Source: Triglochin maritima (Eukaryota > Streptophyta > Magnoliopsida > Alismatales > Juncaginaceae). Taken from it: DNA of 64,000 nucleotides. Within the stretch, counting starts at the first letter, position 1; each line of letters begins with the position of its first letter. The notes beneath the pieces are model-generated. The model searched no databases, was not told the origin of the DNA, and saw only the letters and a list, made by a program, of their open reading frames with translations. Position numbers and translations under genes: made by a program. Shown in pieces: positions 1-11,074 of this stretch. The DNA lies in the NCBI GenBank assembly GCA_963682175.1, contig OY821784.1, forward strand, positions 21,123,621 to 21,187,620. Direction: 5' to 3'.

Positions 1-232
1 GTACTGAACAACATGCACATCATCACTCAACTCCTCGCGTCGTCTTCATGATCAGAGTCATCCATGATGTAAGCATTTAAGTTCTCAAGAATCAGGAGGT
101 ACTCTTCTTCTATTTCTTCTTCAATGTGCCGGATAAGATTGATTTCCATGGGATCCTCGAAAGATGCCATGTCGCGGTCAAGTCCCGAACGACAATTTCA
201 TGAGTTCAGTTCGACAATGTATATTAAGGTAT
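1..232 (-). pseudogene. RT1 post-protease acidic region
   Basis: Minus-strand translation gives an Asp/Glu-rich stretch with a phrase like 'FEDPMEINL', matching the position of 'FDDPVGVNL' after the protease of RT3 (about 15950). It is therefore the start of the region that in RT3 leads into the conserved C-terminal module. It is cut by the window edge and separated from the protease by stops. Confidence 0.5.
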
Positions 233-302
233 TTGACTCGCAAGAAATGGTCTACCAAAAATCAAGGGAATCTGAGAATGGATAGTCTTGACTGGTTCTG
301 TT

Positions 303-560
303 TCAAGGACAACAGTCAACAGGAAATATGAAATCTCCATCCTTGATTAGAACATCTTCGATGACCCCCATCAGGACTTTGATCGGACGATCAACCAACT
401 GTAATGTTGTTTTCGTAGGCTTGAGCTCACCTAGGCTTAATCGTTGATACATAGAAGCTGGTAAGAGGTTAACCGCCGACCCTAGATCTAGCAAGACATT
501 ATTAATGCGAGAGTCCACAATGACACATGAAATTGTTAGACTACTTGGGTCCTTTAATTT
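303..560 (-). pseudogene. RT1 retropepsin-like aspartic protease fragment
   Basis: The minus-strand frame from 518 reads through 'LLDLGSAVNLLPASMYQRL', 'TTLQLVDRPIK' and 'GVIEDVLIKDGDFIFPVD'. This is the usual gag-polyprotein aspartic protease of plant Athila/Tat elements, in which the active-site DTG is replaced by D-L-G. In the element it would cut Gag-Pol. The downstream flank motif and the sequence before residue 1 are lost to frameshifts. The call is safe at family level; activity is not expected. Confidence 0.8.
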
Positions 561-599
561 TACGTACGTTGGGTTTTAAATGATCAAGCTCACATTAGC

Positions 600-724
600 C
601 GCCAAAAAGACTTTTCTAGGGACGTTGGTTTTCCTTTTAGTTGTACAGAGATCTTTCAGGAATTTTGCATAGGGAGGTATTTGTTGAATCACGTCTAAGA
701 TGGGAATGTTGACATTCACTTTCT
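600..724 (-). pseudogene. RT1 gag-protease linker, proximal part
   Basis: The minus strand carries the conserved linker that precedes the protease: a Lys-rich stretch, 'VIQQ(I/M)PPYAK(F/V)LK' and 'KK(S/T)..'-type phrases comparable with 16440-16580 of RT3. It joins the end of the tandem duplication to the protease. Stops are present. Confidence 0.55.
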
Positions 725-2322
725 TGAATATCTCCAGCATTTTGTCAACACTTTCACTTTGTTTCTTAGTTAACCAACTAAAATATGGAGCTTTTGGCAG
801 GTAGATTTTCTACGGTACCTGAGAATGAGGCGTTAGTGTATGACTCTCACCCTCGGCCTCTTTCTCACCATCATTCCCACAAAGGGGTTGCACAGATGGA
901 TTTAGTGGCAAAGAAACATGGTTGTTGACCTGCTTCCCATTTCTCAGCATCACAATGGCATTGACATGGTCCACATGTTCTTCCATGCAGTTTACTTGCC
1001 CCCCCTGCAGTCTTGAACTTGCCTTTTGCATGTTCGAGTGATGTTGAGAACGGGGGTTAGCCACAGGTTGGCTAGGCAAAGTCCCTCTCTCCCTCTCATG
1101 CACAGACTAAGCGAGTTCGCCCATCTGAAGCTCGAGAGATTTGATGGTCTGCTGATTCGGAGTGAGGGCTTGACTTGTGGATGACATATAGTTTTACTGA
1201 GTTCCCAAGTCCATGAGTCATGTTGTCAAGCGAATTAAAATGGGTTTCCATGTTGTTAGAATTTGGGAAACCCGGTGGGATGGTGATCTGGGCTTGGGGT
1301 GGCTGAAAAGATTGTGAATGCATGGGAGGTTAGTGTCTTCTGTTAGGTGGTCTAGAGAAGTTTGAAGGACCACCCTGGACATTGTTTTGGTTCCATGAAA
1401 AGTTAGGGTGGTTCCTCCATCCGGGATCATATGATGATGACTATGGGTCATTCCTAGATGTATCACAGATGGCATTGATATGTTCCATCTCAGAAGGAAT
1501 GGATGCACACTCGCCTACATAGTACGAATATCTCCAACATTTTGTCAACACTTTCACTTTGTTTCTTAGTTAACCAACTAAAATATGGAGCTTTTGGCAG
1601 GTAGATTTTCTACGGTACCTGAGAATGAGGCGTTAGTGTATGACTCTCACCCTCGGCCTCTTTCTCACCATCATTCCCACAAAGGGGTTGCACAGATGGA
1701 TTTAGTGGCAAAGAAACATGGTTGTTGACCTGCTTCCCATTTCTCAGCGTCACAATGGCATTGACATGGTCCACATGTTCTTCCATGCAGTTTACTTGCC
1801 CCCCTGCAGTCTTGAACTTGCCTTTTGCATGTTCGAGTGATGTTGAGAACGGGGGTTAGCCACAGGTTGGCTAGGCAAAGTCCCTCTCTCCCTCTCATGC
1901 ACAGACTAAGCGAGTTGGCCCATCTGAAGCTCGAGAGATTTGATGGTCTGCTGATTCGGAGTGAGGGCTTGACTTGTGGATGACATACAATTTTACTGAG
2001 TTCCCAAGTCCATGAGTCAAGTTGTCAAGCGAATTAAAATGGGTTTCCATGTTGTTAGAATTTGGGAAACTCGGTGGGTTGGTGATCTGGGCTTGGGGTG
2101 GCTGAAAAGATTGTGAATGCATGGGAGGTTAGTGTGTTCTGTTAGGTGGTCTAGAGAAGTTTGAAGGACCACCCTGGACATTGTTTTGGTTCCATGAAAA
2201 GTTAGGGTGGTTCCTCCATCCGGGATCATATGATGATGACTATGGGTCATTCCTGGATGTATCACAGATGGCATTGATATGTTCCATCTCAGAAGGAATG
2301 GATGCACACTCGCCTCCTACAT
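725..2322 (-). repeat. 800-bp tandem duplication inside RT1 gag linker
   Basis: Copy 1 runs from about 725 to 1524 and copy 2 from about 1525 to 2322. The landmark 'tctccagcat' at 731 recurs as 'tctccaacat' at 1531, an offset of 800. Copies differ at scattered bases and by one C in a C-run (about 1000 against 1800). The minus-strand content is the Pro/Gln-rich linker between the zinc knuckle and the protease, including 'LRNGKQV'. Copy 1 stops just before the zinc knuckle, which is found only beside copy 2, so the duplication postdates the intact gene. Confidence 0.9.
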
Positions 2323-3267
2323 AACCTATCCTACCACACAAATAACAAGGAACCGGACCAGATGCAGACACATTAGACACACCTTGTTGGTTTTGGAGCT
2401 TGATCGAATCCATACGGTGCATTAAGGCCGCCATGCTTACCTCGGTGGCCGTAGTGGTATCGACAGCAAATGCGGCACCCGATCTAGTCTAGTTTGCGTT
2501 TGTGATCCTTGCTCCTATGCTAGATGATGTTGGTGGTTCCCTCACACTCTCCCACTGCATGGTTTTCTCAGCGACATCTTCTAGGAAAGGCCATGCCTCC
2601 CTTTCATCCTTTCCTAAGAACTCTCCTTGACACATGGACTCAAGGAGCGTTTGGGATCGGATGTGAAGACCGTCGTAGACAATCTGACAAAGGTGCTACA
2701 ACTCGATGCCATGGTGAGGGCATGAGGATAGTAGCTCCTTGACCCTCTCTAAGTATGAATGAAATGATTCGGTCTCATGTTGATAAAACGAATTGATTTC
2801 GTTTCTCAATTTTTGAGTTTGATGATTTCGAAAGTACTTCTTGAGGAATACATATTGAAATTCATCCCATGTCCTAAAGGCATTCATCTGGTTACTGTAC
2901 AACCACTTATTGGCATTAACCTTTAGTGCAAAGGGGACAATCCTAAGATGAATGGAGTCTGTGCTAAGTTGTTGCAGCTTGAACATAACACAGACCTCCT
3001 CAAATTCCCTGTGAAAGATATAGGGGTCACCCTTCCCGGTGAAGTGATGAGCATGGAGATAACTGAGGCTTAACCACAAAATGGTTCCCATTCGCCTCTA
3101 GCAATACGATGCAGGAAGGTAGAGCAGTACCACTCGGGTAGCATCGATCGCAGAGGGAATGGGAACATGGGGGACGAACTGATGAGGTTGTGGACCCCAC
3201 CTTCTGGACCAAAGGGTGGTGGAGGTCCAGAACCTGAGTCATCCTCGTGTGGTCCACGACTCGCCAT
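2240..3267 (-). pseudogene. RT1 gag: capsid domain and zinc knuckle
   Basis: From a likely Met at 3267, the minus strand first encodes a Gly/Pro-rich N-terminus. After a frame break comes a clear retrotransposon gag capsid domain (3091-2696) with 'FALKVNANKWLYS', 'TWDEF..VFLKKYF' and 'ELLSSCPHHGI', typical of plant gypsy Gag. Further down, at about 2347-2306, is a zinc knuckle of form CX2CX3GYX4C, in which the usual His is Tyr. Gag would build the cytoplasmic particle that packages element RNA. At least two frameshifts separate these parts. The His-to-Tyr change alone would weaken zinc binding. Confidence 0.85.
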
Positions 3268-3383
3268 GGTCCCGGGACTGTGTAGGAATGGGACGGGGAT
3301 GTGTTCGAAAAGTCAACAATCGAAGAAAAATCGATGTCGTATCTCGTCAAACAAACAACAACGTCTCGTGACCACACTGGCAT

Positions 3384-3726
3384 GCAGAAAGATGCGCACC
3401 CACATTAGTCAAACGAAAAATTAAGAATTTTTTTAAACAACTAAAGCAGAATGTGCGTAGAGGAGAAGACGGGAAGACACAGATGAGAGAGAACAACTCA
3501 GGAGGGAAAATAAGAAGTCCTTATGCTACGACGGGTAGGTACTGGTAGAAGCACACAAGCAAGCAAGGCTCAAATGACCTAAAGTCTCTATAGGTCCTTA
3601 TAGCTAGACAACGCCTAACTACGATGTCACGCGGCCTCAACACGCCTTACCTCCCTACAACGAAGACCACAAAGCACAGCAAGTGAGCCATGACGGAGTG
3701 GGCGACGCCGATCAGGCCATGACGGT
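3384..3726 (-). other. RT1 leader, gag-proximal part
   Basis: No coding signal. Phrases such as 'gcctcaacacgccttacctccctacaacgaa' recur in the leader of RT3 (about 18795-18835) and, on the plus strand, in that of RT2 (about 11870-11900), so this is conserved untranslated leader. It ends in the target duplication ACGGT at 3722-3726. Confidence 0.7.
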
Positions 3727-5144
3727 TGATTCACATCATATCATGCATATGTTTGTGTCTTATATTCTTTATTTTTAGCCTAAAAAATGTTACGTAACGA
3801 TTTTCATGTTTAAGTTTCAGGAATAAATAGGTTTGAGAAGAAGATATTCAAAAATGACTTAAAAGCAAGGAAAATGACTAAGTTGCAAGACTTATGGACT
3901 AAGATGCAAGAGAGAAGGACCCGGATGTAAAACCAAAAGGACTAACGAGGAAATAGAGAAGCTCCACACCTTTATGAGGAGTCTTTTGGCCATTAGATCT
4001 GGGCCTAACCATCAACAACCAAATCGGGTTCGTCAAACATCAAGAAACAAGCCAGAACCAAGCCACAAAAATCCAGACTCGATCAGACACATCCACACTG
4101 CCAATTGGTGGTCCAAGACCCCCAATCAGCGGTCAAAATTTGTTCAAATACCACATTCTTTGGTCGGGTGGTGTATTATGTTTTTATGCCAATTTATAGT
4201 ATGCAATTAGTCCCATACCGGGGGACTGTCCCGGATTACCTTTTTCCATACCTATAAATAAAACTCTTCCTCTCCTTTCGTATTCACCCATTCTTGGTGG
4301 CATTCTCTCTACTTGGAGTAAGCCTTGGAGCAAAACTCAAGTGGAGAAGAGTGTTATTTGTAATGTGAGTATGTAAATAAAATAATTTTTCTTAGTTAGT
4401 TTTATATTCTCTTTCAATTCTTGCGTGCTTAGTTTAATTTTGTTTTGTCTTCTTAATGAGTAGTGAGTAGTTCCATCCCCATTTGGGGTGGAGGTAATGT
4501 AGACTATGTGACAGTGATGGGTTCTTTTATTTGTGTCATTTCATATGCTTAATATAGATCTATACTTGTAGCATGCTTAAACTTGTATTAGATGGGATAA
4601 TGTACACACTAGGTACTTATCTCATGCTAGCTTTAGAGTTTATCTTGTTGATTGTTATGATTTGATGAGAATGGATGTTATGTTTGGATCCATGTTTGGT
4701 GCACATTTACATGAATGATTTTGGTTGTATGTAGGATTGATTGATGCTTTAATGGCCACACTAGGTACTTATTGCGTGCTTAAGAATCTAAAATCAACCA
4801 CAACTTTATGTGAGATAGGCATGTTCATGGTTTGCCATGTAGTGTTGTGTATCCTACACTTATATTCTACACTAGCTTCTACTTGTATGCCACATAAACT
4901 ACACTTGTTTCTAATTAAAATGAAGACTCACTCACACAGACATACCTACACACCTCCATTCCATGGGGTTTAGTTTTATTGTTTGTCATTCTTAGTTTAG
5001 TGTAGTGTAATCACATTTTCTCCACCTTGTTTCCCACTCACCTTCGAACTAACCAAAGTCGACACACCTCCCTGTGGATCAACCCGTATTTGCCACCGCT
5101 TCAATACGGCCTTGCACTTGCGGTTATTATAACTGATTCAATCA
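3727..5144 (+). mobile_element. Solo LTR (Athila-like) with 5-bp target duplication
   Basis: The sequence starts TGATTCACATC and ends GATTCAATCA, with terminal TGATT/AATCA inverted repeats. The 5 bp on each side are ACGGT (3722-3726 and 5145-5149). A TATA box (ctataaata) lies at 4252-4260. The 3' end carries the block 'tttgccaccgcttcaa..cacttgcggtta' seen at the end of all LTRs of this lineage in the window. No internal sequence remains, so LTR-LTR recombination has removed it. It lies in opposite orientation to the host element RT1. Confidence 0.93.
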
Positions 5145-5867
5145 ACGGTCGTGACCAAATCAGTCTCCTAATGCACCTGAGATCCTTAGGGGGCAATGTC
5201 TCCTCGAATTTAAAGTTAGGCTCTTGATTATTGTGATTTTTGGGGCCAAGGAAAGGGTGATGAAATCACCCACCTTATCTTATATGGGACAACCCCTCCT
5301 TAGTAACGTTTTGGAGTCTTAATCTAGAAACAACACTCCAAATAAACGATCAAATCACACTTGTTGCAATGCAATTCTTACTAACTAATGCACAATCATA
5401 CACATTGCATGAATTAGAGTAAGAAATGTCTACCTCACGCAAGCGCTCAACAACTGAATGTAAAGCTAAAATAAAAGACAATCTACATGCCTATGCTGAG
5501 TACATGATGCATGACCTAAGCAAGCAAGAATGGCTAATCATATGCTTTTGGTTTTAGTGGCCAAGTTGATTAAAAGGGGATTGATTATTGATCTGGGGAC
5601 AAACTACAGGTCAAAACATGCCAAATTGAGCGTCAAACCACTATATCAGATGTGAAAACAAGCCAAAGAAAGGAGGGAGAAAGTGGAGCTCGCCAGACCG
5701 CCAGTTGGCGGTTTTCGGTCGCTAATTGGTGATGCAAGTAGCTCTTCTCTCCTTCAAATTTCGTCGGGTGATTTGCCTTGAGCCTTAGAGTCTCCTGAAA
5801 CAAAGAACACTACAAAAAAAAATTAAATCCACTCGAATTGTCCAAACCAGAGTCTGAACTACGCACC
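5145..5867 (-). other. RT1 leader, LTR-proximal part
   Basis: Non-coding. It aligns by eye with RT3 18910-19640, for example 'ccaccttatctt.tatgggacaacccctccttagta' and the later 'gctaaaataaaagaca'. It is the untranslated leader between primer site and gag. No gene is seen. Confidence 0.75.
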
Positions 5868-5885
5868 TCCCCGACAACTGCGCCA
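5868..5885 (-). other. RT1 primer-binding site (tRNA-Asp)
   Basis: The minus strand reads TGGCGCAGTTGTCGGGGA, which matches 16 of 18 bases of the tRNA-Asp-complementary site TGGCGCCGTTGCCGGGGA found intact in RT7. It lies 6 bases inside the LTR end, as expected for the primer of minus-strand DNA synthesis. Confidence 0.88.
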
Positions 5886-5891
5886 AAAACT

Positions 5892-7264
5892 TGTTTAATC
5901 GTTTATATTTACCGCAAGTGCATGACATCAGTAAAGACGTGGCAAATATGGGTCGATCCGCGGGGAGGTGAGTAGATTCTGGTTTTAACGAAATCAAGTG
6001 GCGAAAAGAGGGGAAGACGTTGTGACTACACTAACTAAAGTACACTAAACTAGCGTGAAACAATCAAAGAAGATGAAAGCACAGGACGAACTAAAACTAA
6101 ACTAAATGTCTACTAAAAGGAAGCTGGAAATCATGAAGAGAGACCCCTGAGGGCTGTAGTGAGTGTACACATGCCATAAGATGGGGAAGAATTCATTCAA
6201 TAGGCATAAATGTGAGTAGTGTTTTCATGTATAAGAAGTGTCTAATGATTATGGCAAAACCTATCCATGCAATGACTACCTAGTTGATTAACATTCACAA
6301 ACACAAGTTGGATATTTCAGAACCTAAACAAGTATGGGAGGTGTCTAATAGTTGTGGCAAAACCCATCAAGTGAAGTGTTCTACTCTAAACAAGCAAGCA
6401 TACATTCAAATTTATCAACACATTTCAAAATAAAGCATTCATTTTCATTCTTTGTTGCATGTATAAACATCATCTCCACCCCCCAAAGGGGGATGAAACT
6501 ACTCCTACATTATTAGACTAACATGCATATTAAGGGAAGAAAACATGCTAATTAATTCTATGATTAAAACAAACAAAGTCAAGTAAGTATCCAAGAATTA
6601 ACTAAAGAAATCACAATATGAAAAACTAACAAAACATCTTTTATTACTCACTCACTACAAGTAGCCTCTCTGCACTAGAGTTTTGCTTCAAGGCTTTACT
6701 CCTAGTATAGAGGATGACCACCAAGAGAGGAGGTGTATACAAAGGAAGGTGAAGAGTTCTATATATAGGCATGGAAAAAGTTAATCCGGGACAATCCCCC
6801 GGTATGGGACTAAAAGAATACCAAAAATGGACTAAATACAACCTAATCTAACACCCAACCAAGGCATGTGCATTCTGAAGCAATCTTGACCGCTGGGACC
6901 GCTAATCTGCGGTCTGGATCCTTTTGATCGGGTATGGTATTGTTTGGCATGGTTTTGGCTTGATTTCTTGTTGTTTGATGAACCCAATTTGGTTGTTGAT
7001 GGTTTGTCCTGGATTTATTTTCCAAAATAATCCTTATTAAAGTGTGGAGCTTCTTGATTTGCTCATTGGTCCTTTTGGTTTCACATCCGGGTCCTTTACT
7101 CTTTCATCTCAGTCCAGAAGTCTTGCAACTTAGTCCTTTTTATGCCTCTTCTCCTCAAACATGCTTATTCCTGAAACTTAAACATAAAACTCGTTACGTT
7201 GCATTTTTTAGGTTAAAGATAACGGATATAAGATACAAATGTATGCATGATATGATGTCAATCA
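5892..7264 (-). repeat. RT1 5' LTR
   Basis: On the minus strand it begins TGATTGACATC at 7264 and ends next to the primer site at 5892 (about 1373 bp). A TATA box (minus-strand cctatatatag) is at 6759-6769, with a GC-rich imperfect dyad about 130 bp upstream (6888-6915). The R/U5 end has the lineage block 'ccgcaagtgcatg..gtggcaaatatgggtcga'. It would drive minus-strand transcription. Confidence 0.88.
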
Positions 7265-7755
7265 AAGACGGAGAGAGAGAAAGAGCGGAAATGGGAAGAA
7301 GGAGATAGATAGAGAAAACCAGGAGGTGAAGGAGAGAGAGAGGAGACATAAAAGTAAAAAGAGAAGTTAAGAGATTGAAGTTCAGGAGAAGGAGAATGGA
7401 GCCGAAGGGTGAAGGATAAGGAAAGGGAAGATAGAAGGGAAGAGAGAATCAGATAGAAGAGGGAGAATGAGAGAGATGGACAATACGAGGCACTGAAGAA
7501 AAAGGAGAGAGAGGATAAGAAAGGGAGAGAGAAGGAGAGAGAAGCAGAGTAGGAAGAGAAGGAAGGATAATTATAGAGAAAGAAGTAGAAGGAGAGAGAG
7601 AAAGATGAAGAGAGAGGTGGATAGAGAAGGAGAAGGAGAGAGATGAGGAGAGATAGGGTTGGGGAAAGAGAAGAACAAGGAGAAGGAGGAAAGAGAGATT
7701 GAGGAGAGAGGTAAGTGAGAGAAAAGATGGAGAGAGAGGAGGAGAATCACACAAA
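7265..7755. repeat. Purine-rich low-complexity tract
   Basis: The plus strand is almost all A and G (ggagagaga-type runs) for about 490 bp. The long minus-strand reading frames here are Ser/Leu/Pro repeats produced by composition, not genes. It abuts the RT1 LTR end directly. Confidence 0.85.
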
Positions 7756-7761
7756 GAGTGT

Positions 7762-7900
7762 GAGAGATACTTGTATCCCACGAGGGACACCTGCATCCCA
7801 TTAGGGACACATGTCCCACAAAGGATAGCTACGTGCCGTAAGGGATAGTTGTGACCTGCGAGGGACTCTTGTATTCCGCGAGGGACAGTTGTGTCCTGTG
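7762..7900. repeat. 20-bp tandem repeat, seven degenerate units
   Basis: Consecutive units of 19-20 bp follow the form agggacagttgtgtcctgcg, starting at 7762 (agagatacttgtatcccacg) and ending at 7900. Each unit contains a short dyad (gggaca..tgtccc), best seen in the third unit (agggacacatgtcccac). Confidence 0.85.
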
Positions 7901-7920
7901 TGGGCCACCTGAATACAAAG

Positions 7921-8954
7921 AAATGAATCAAACATGAATTTCTACTATATTCATCAACAATTAGAGATCGTGATGGCTTTACATGATTTTTAATAGGAAA
8001 AAATAATAAATCTGGAATTCATTGGTGGACAACAAGAAGAAGAAGACAAAGAAGAAAGAAGGTGCGGTTAGTTTAGGTAAAGTTAGCATGTTAGCATTAC
8101 ACTAGGGTCTATTGTTCATCGTTGGGTGCACTTGCATTGTATATGGGCTTATGGGTTTTTTTACTGGTTTTGGGTAGAAATACACAATGAGGCGGTCTTA
8201 TTTCGCAAGTGCCTTGAGCATTCTAAGTCATCTGGTTGGAATGTAGACCGGAGATCAAACTAGGCTTGTATATTGTGTGTGTTTTACTATGGTTGATATT
8301 GTGGATGAAGTCTTGCTATGTTGGGTATGGTTTGTGTATGTATATGCATGTTCCTATATGATTAGATAAGCATGATTTGCATGTAGAGTAGTATCATGTT
8401 TTGCATACATGGAATCTAGCTTGAGGCACTCATTGTCGGTGGAGCGCTTATGTACCACTCGATGGGGTGGACTCCCGACATGGAGCATGTTATTCAGGCA
8501 TGTGGCGCCATAAAACCGGTAGTGTACATTTTCACCACTTTTGTAGTCAGGGGGTACCCTACGTGGTGTTGTTGATTTATTCGATGACCGTGTATGTGCC
8601 GCGGTGGTGACGGTGATGGTCACTTGTGATATCATAGTGTTCTAGAACTCGAGTTTTGATTTGTTGCATGACCACTGCCTCAAGTAATCAAGTTCATATG
8701 TGCGTTGCATGTAGTGGATTTGGTATATGCCATGTTATTGAATATTTTATGATACGATATAGAGTATTTTCTCAGATAGTATGCCTTAGGACTTGCATTG
8801 AAACACGTCTCTTGTTGCCTGGGATGGTAGGTCCGATGGCATATGGGGTTCCCTATTTTGGGCGATTCATGGCAATCTTTGTTTTGTCTTTTGCAGGCCC
8901 AGGTTGGACTACTTGAAGATGGATGGGTGTGAGCTCAATATTGTACATGGAGGG
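7921..8954 (+). repeat. Old LTR remnant, Tekay-like
   Basis: No coding signal. Around 8830-8905, 'ggcatatggggttccctat..ttttgcaggcccaggttgg' resembles 'ggcatacggggttccagta..atttcaggtagcg' at 48710-48765 in the Tekay-like solo LTR, so this is probably a degraded LTR of that broad type. Nothing else is recognised. RT2 is inserted at its right end. Confidence 0.4.
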
Positions 8955-11051
8955 TGATTAGTAGCATATCATACATGGTATTCATGTTATATATCCTTTA
9001 TTTTACACCAATTTTGTGCTACTTGAGTGTTTGTTTGATGTGTTTTAGGTTTTAGGTAATAAAGAAGAGAAAGGAAGAGAAAAGAACTTCAATGCAAGAA
9101 GAAAGGAGTTATTTGAAAGCTTTCTGGACCTATTTGTAATGCTCAAGGACTGGATTGTAAGTCTAGAAGGCCACAAGTGAAAACGCAGGGGGACCTAAGT
9201 GTAAAGAAATATATTGTGTCACAAAATCCATAACTTGAGGAGTAAATCAACAATTAAAATCAAATCGGTTCGAGACAATGGACTAGGGCTCAACCCCACG
9301 TGCAAAACACAAACTTAATTGGCTGGCAATATTCGAGGCTTATCAGAGCCATTTGATTCGCCTGTGGCGGATTTTGATCCACCAGTGAAGGATATTTTTG
9401 CTCCGTTTTAGCAAAAATTTTGACGGCTGGTCAGGTTGTTGGTTCAGAGAAATATGCAACATCCATATCTGAGTTACAGTCATCCGATTACGCCCAGATC
9501 CATCCAAACCCTCCAATATTCGATAAATAGACTTGTAATGCCACCTTTCTTCTTGTTCCTTCCTCTCCCCCTAAGGTTAGTTTCCTTTCTTCTTTAGTAG
9601 AGTAGGTGTAATTTATTGTTTATTAGAGTTTGTTTTAGTTTCTTGCTTAGTAGTGTAGTGGAGGAGAAGAGGAGCAAACCTTGTAATCCTTCATTTCAAT
9701 CTAGTTTAATTCTTGTTCTTTACGTTGATTCTTCCATTTGTTGCAATTTCCTTTATTGTTTGGTCTTTTCTTAATATAGTTTTCTACATTTCCATTATGG
9801 TTTTGTGTTGTTTTTTTGTTTTCTTGAGTTTAAAGATGGGTAGGGAGTAGTCCATCCCCAATGGGCGGTGGACAACAAGGTGATGTGATTATGTGATGTA
9901 TTAAGTGTGTGTGTGTTAATCCTAACTTTTGAACCTCACATGAGATCCACATCCATCTAATGAGTTTTCAGTTTTATCTTTGATGTGCTAATGCTCTTAA
10001 GTAAAGCTTAGCACATGCTTAGATTAGTAAGCCTATTTCATGGGGTATGATGACGTGAGGACAAGGATTTAGTGGAAGAAGGAAACATGACATGCATGCA
10101 TGTGCTCATGTTGGCCTCACCTAATTATTGTCTTGTATGTTTTAATGATTGTGTTAAATCTTACTTCATGTGGAGACATAATGGGGTTTGGTCTTTATGC
10201 ATGTGCTCATATTAACCTCATTTCAATTATTGTTTTTATTTTTTATTGATAATTTTTTATCTTATTTCATACGGAGATAAAGTTGGATTTGGTTTTTATC
10301 GATTTCATGTATTACATGTTGTGATGAGCACCAATGAACACACACATGTATAGATATTCTCATATCTGCATTTGTTTCTCTACCCCCTAAGGGGTTTTAC
10401 TTTTATCATTTGTTTTCTGATTTAGTACACATCGTAGTGTAATTCCGATCTCATATCTCTCTTTTCCTTTCCCACCCGAGTATTGTTGGAACAACAACAC
10501 TCACAACTCCTTGAGGTTCGACTCGTATTTGCCACCGCTTCAACGTGATCGTGCACTTGCGGTTAAAAATGATTAATTATGCATGCATGTGCTCTTGTTG
10601 GCCTCATTGTAATTAATGTCTGGTATGTTTTTATGCTTGTGTTAAATCTTATTTCACGTGGAGACATAGTGGGGTTTGGTCATTATGAATTTCATGTTAC
10701 CTTAATCTCAATGATTGTCTTGTATGTTTTAATAATAATGTTTTATCTTATTTCATGTGGAGACAAAGATGGATTTGGTGTATTACATATTGTTATCAGA
10801 ACCAATGAACACACACACGTACACATATTCTCATTTCCGCATTCTTTCCCTACACCCTAAGGTGTTTTATTTTATCGTTTGTTTTCTTATTTAGTATGCA
10901 TCGTAGTGTAATTTCGATATCATATCTCTCTTTTCATTTCCCACTCGAGTATGATTGGAACAACAACACTCACAACTCCTTGAGGTTCGACCCGTAATTG
11001 TCACCGCTTCAGCACGGCTGTGCATTTGTGGTTAATTAAAACAATCAATCA
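8955..11051 (+). repeat. RT2 5' LTR with internal tandem duplication
   Basis: Starts TGATTAGTAGC and ends AAACAATCAATCA, just before the primer site. A weak TATA-like box (gataaatag) lies at 9522-9530. The last about 485 bp are duplicated: 'tgcatgcatgtgctc' at 10093 recurs at 10580, and the lineage block 'gccaccgcttcaacg..gcacttgcggtta' occurs twice (about 10531-10565 and 11000-11035). The duplication makes this LTR unusually long (2097 bp). Confidence 0.85.
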
Positions 11052-11056
11052 TGTTT

Positions 11057-11074
11057 TTGCGACGTTGCTAGAGA
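11057..11074 (+). other. RT2 primer-binding site, decayed
   Basis: ttgcgacgttgctagaga matches 13 of 18 bases of the tRNA-Asp site seen intact in RT7 and sits 5 bases after the LTR end. Most changes are C-to-T or G-to-A, as expected from methylated-cytosine decay. Confidence 0.7.

Larger units (their letters stand above)
1..7264 (-). mobile_element. RT1: Athila/Tat-like Ty3/gypsy element, partial
   Basis: Read on the minus strand, the order is LTR (7264-5892), tRNA-Asp primer site (5885-5868), leader, gag (from about 3267), gag-protease linker, protease (about 560-303) and a post-protease acidic region reaching the window edge. This is the standard 5' half of a plant Ty3/gypsy element. The 3' half and second LTR lie outside the window, so no target duplication can be tested. 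Frames are broken in many places and the element is dead. A foreign solo LTR sits in the leader and part of the linker is tandemly duplicated. Leader similarity to RT3 (18900-19660 against 5145-5870) shows the two are close relatives. Confidence 0.85.

Noticed and set aside
7449..7931. 160-codon minus-strand open frame
   Set aside because: It is a Ser/Leu/Pro string produced by the purine-rich tract; no domain and no conservation signal.
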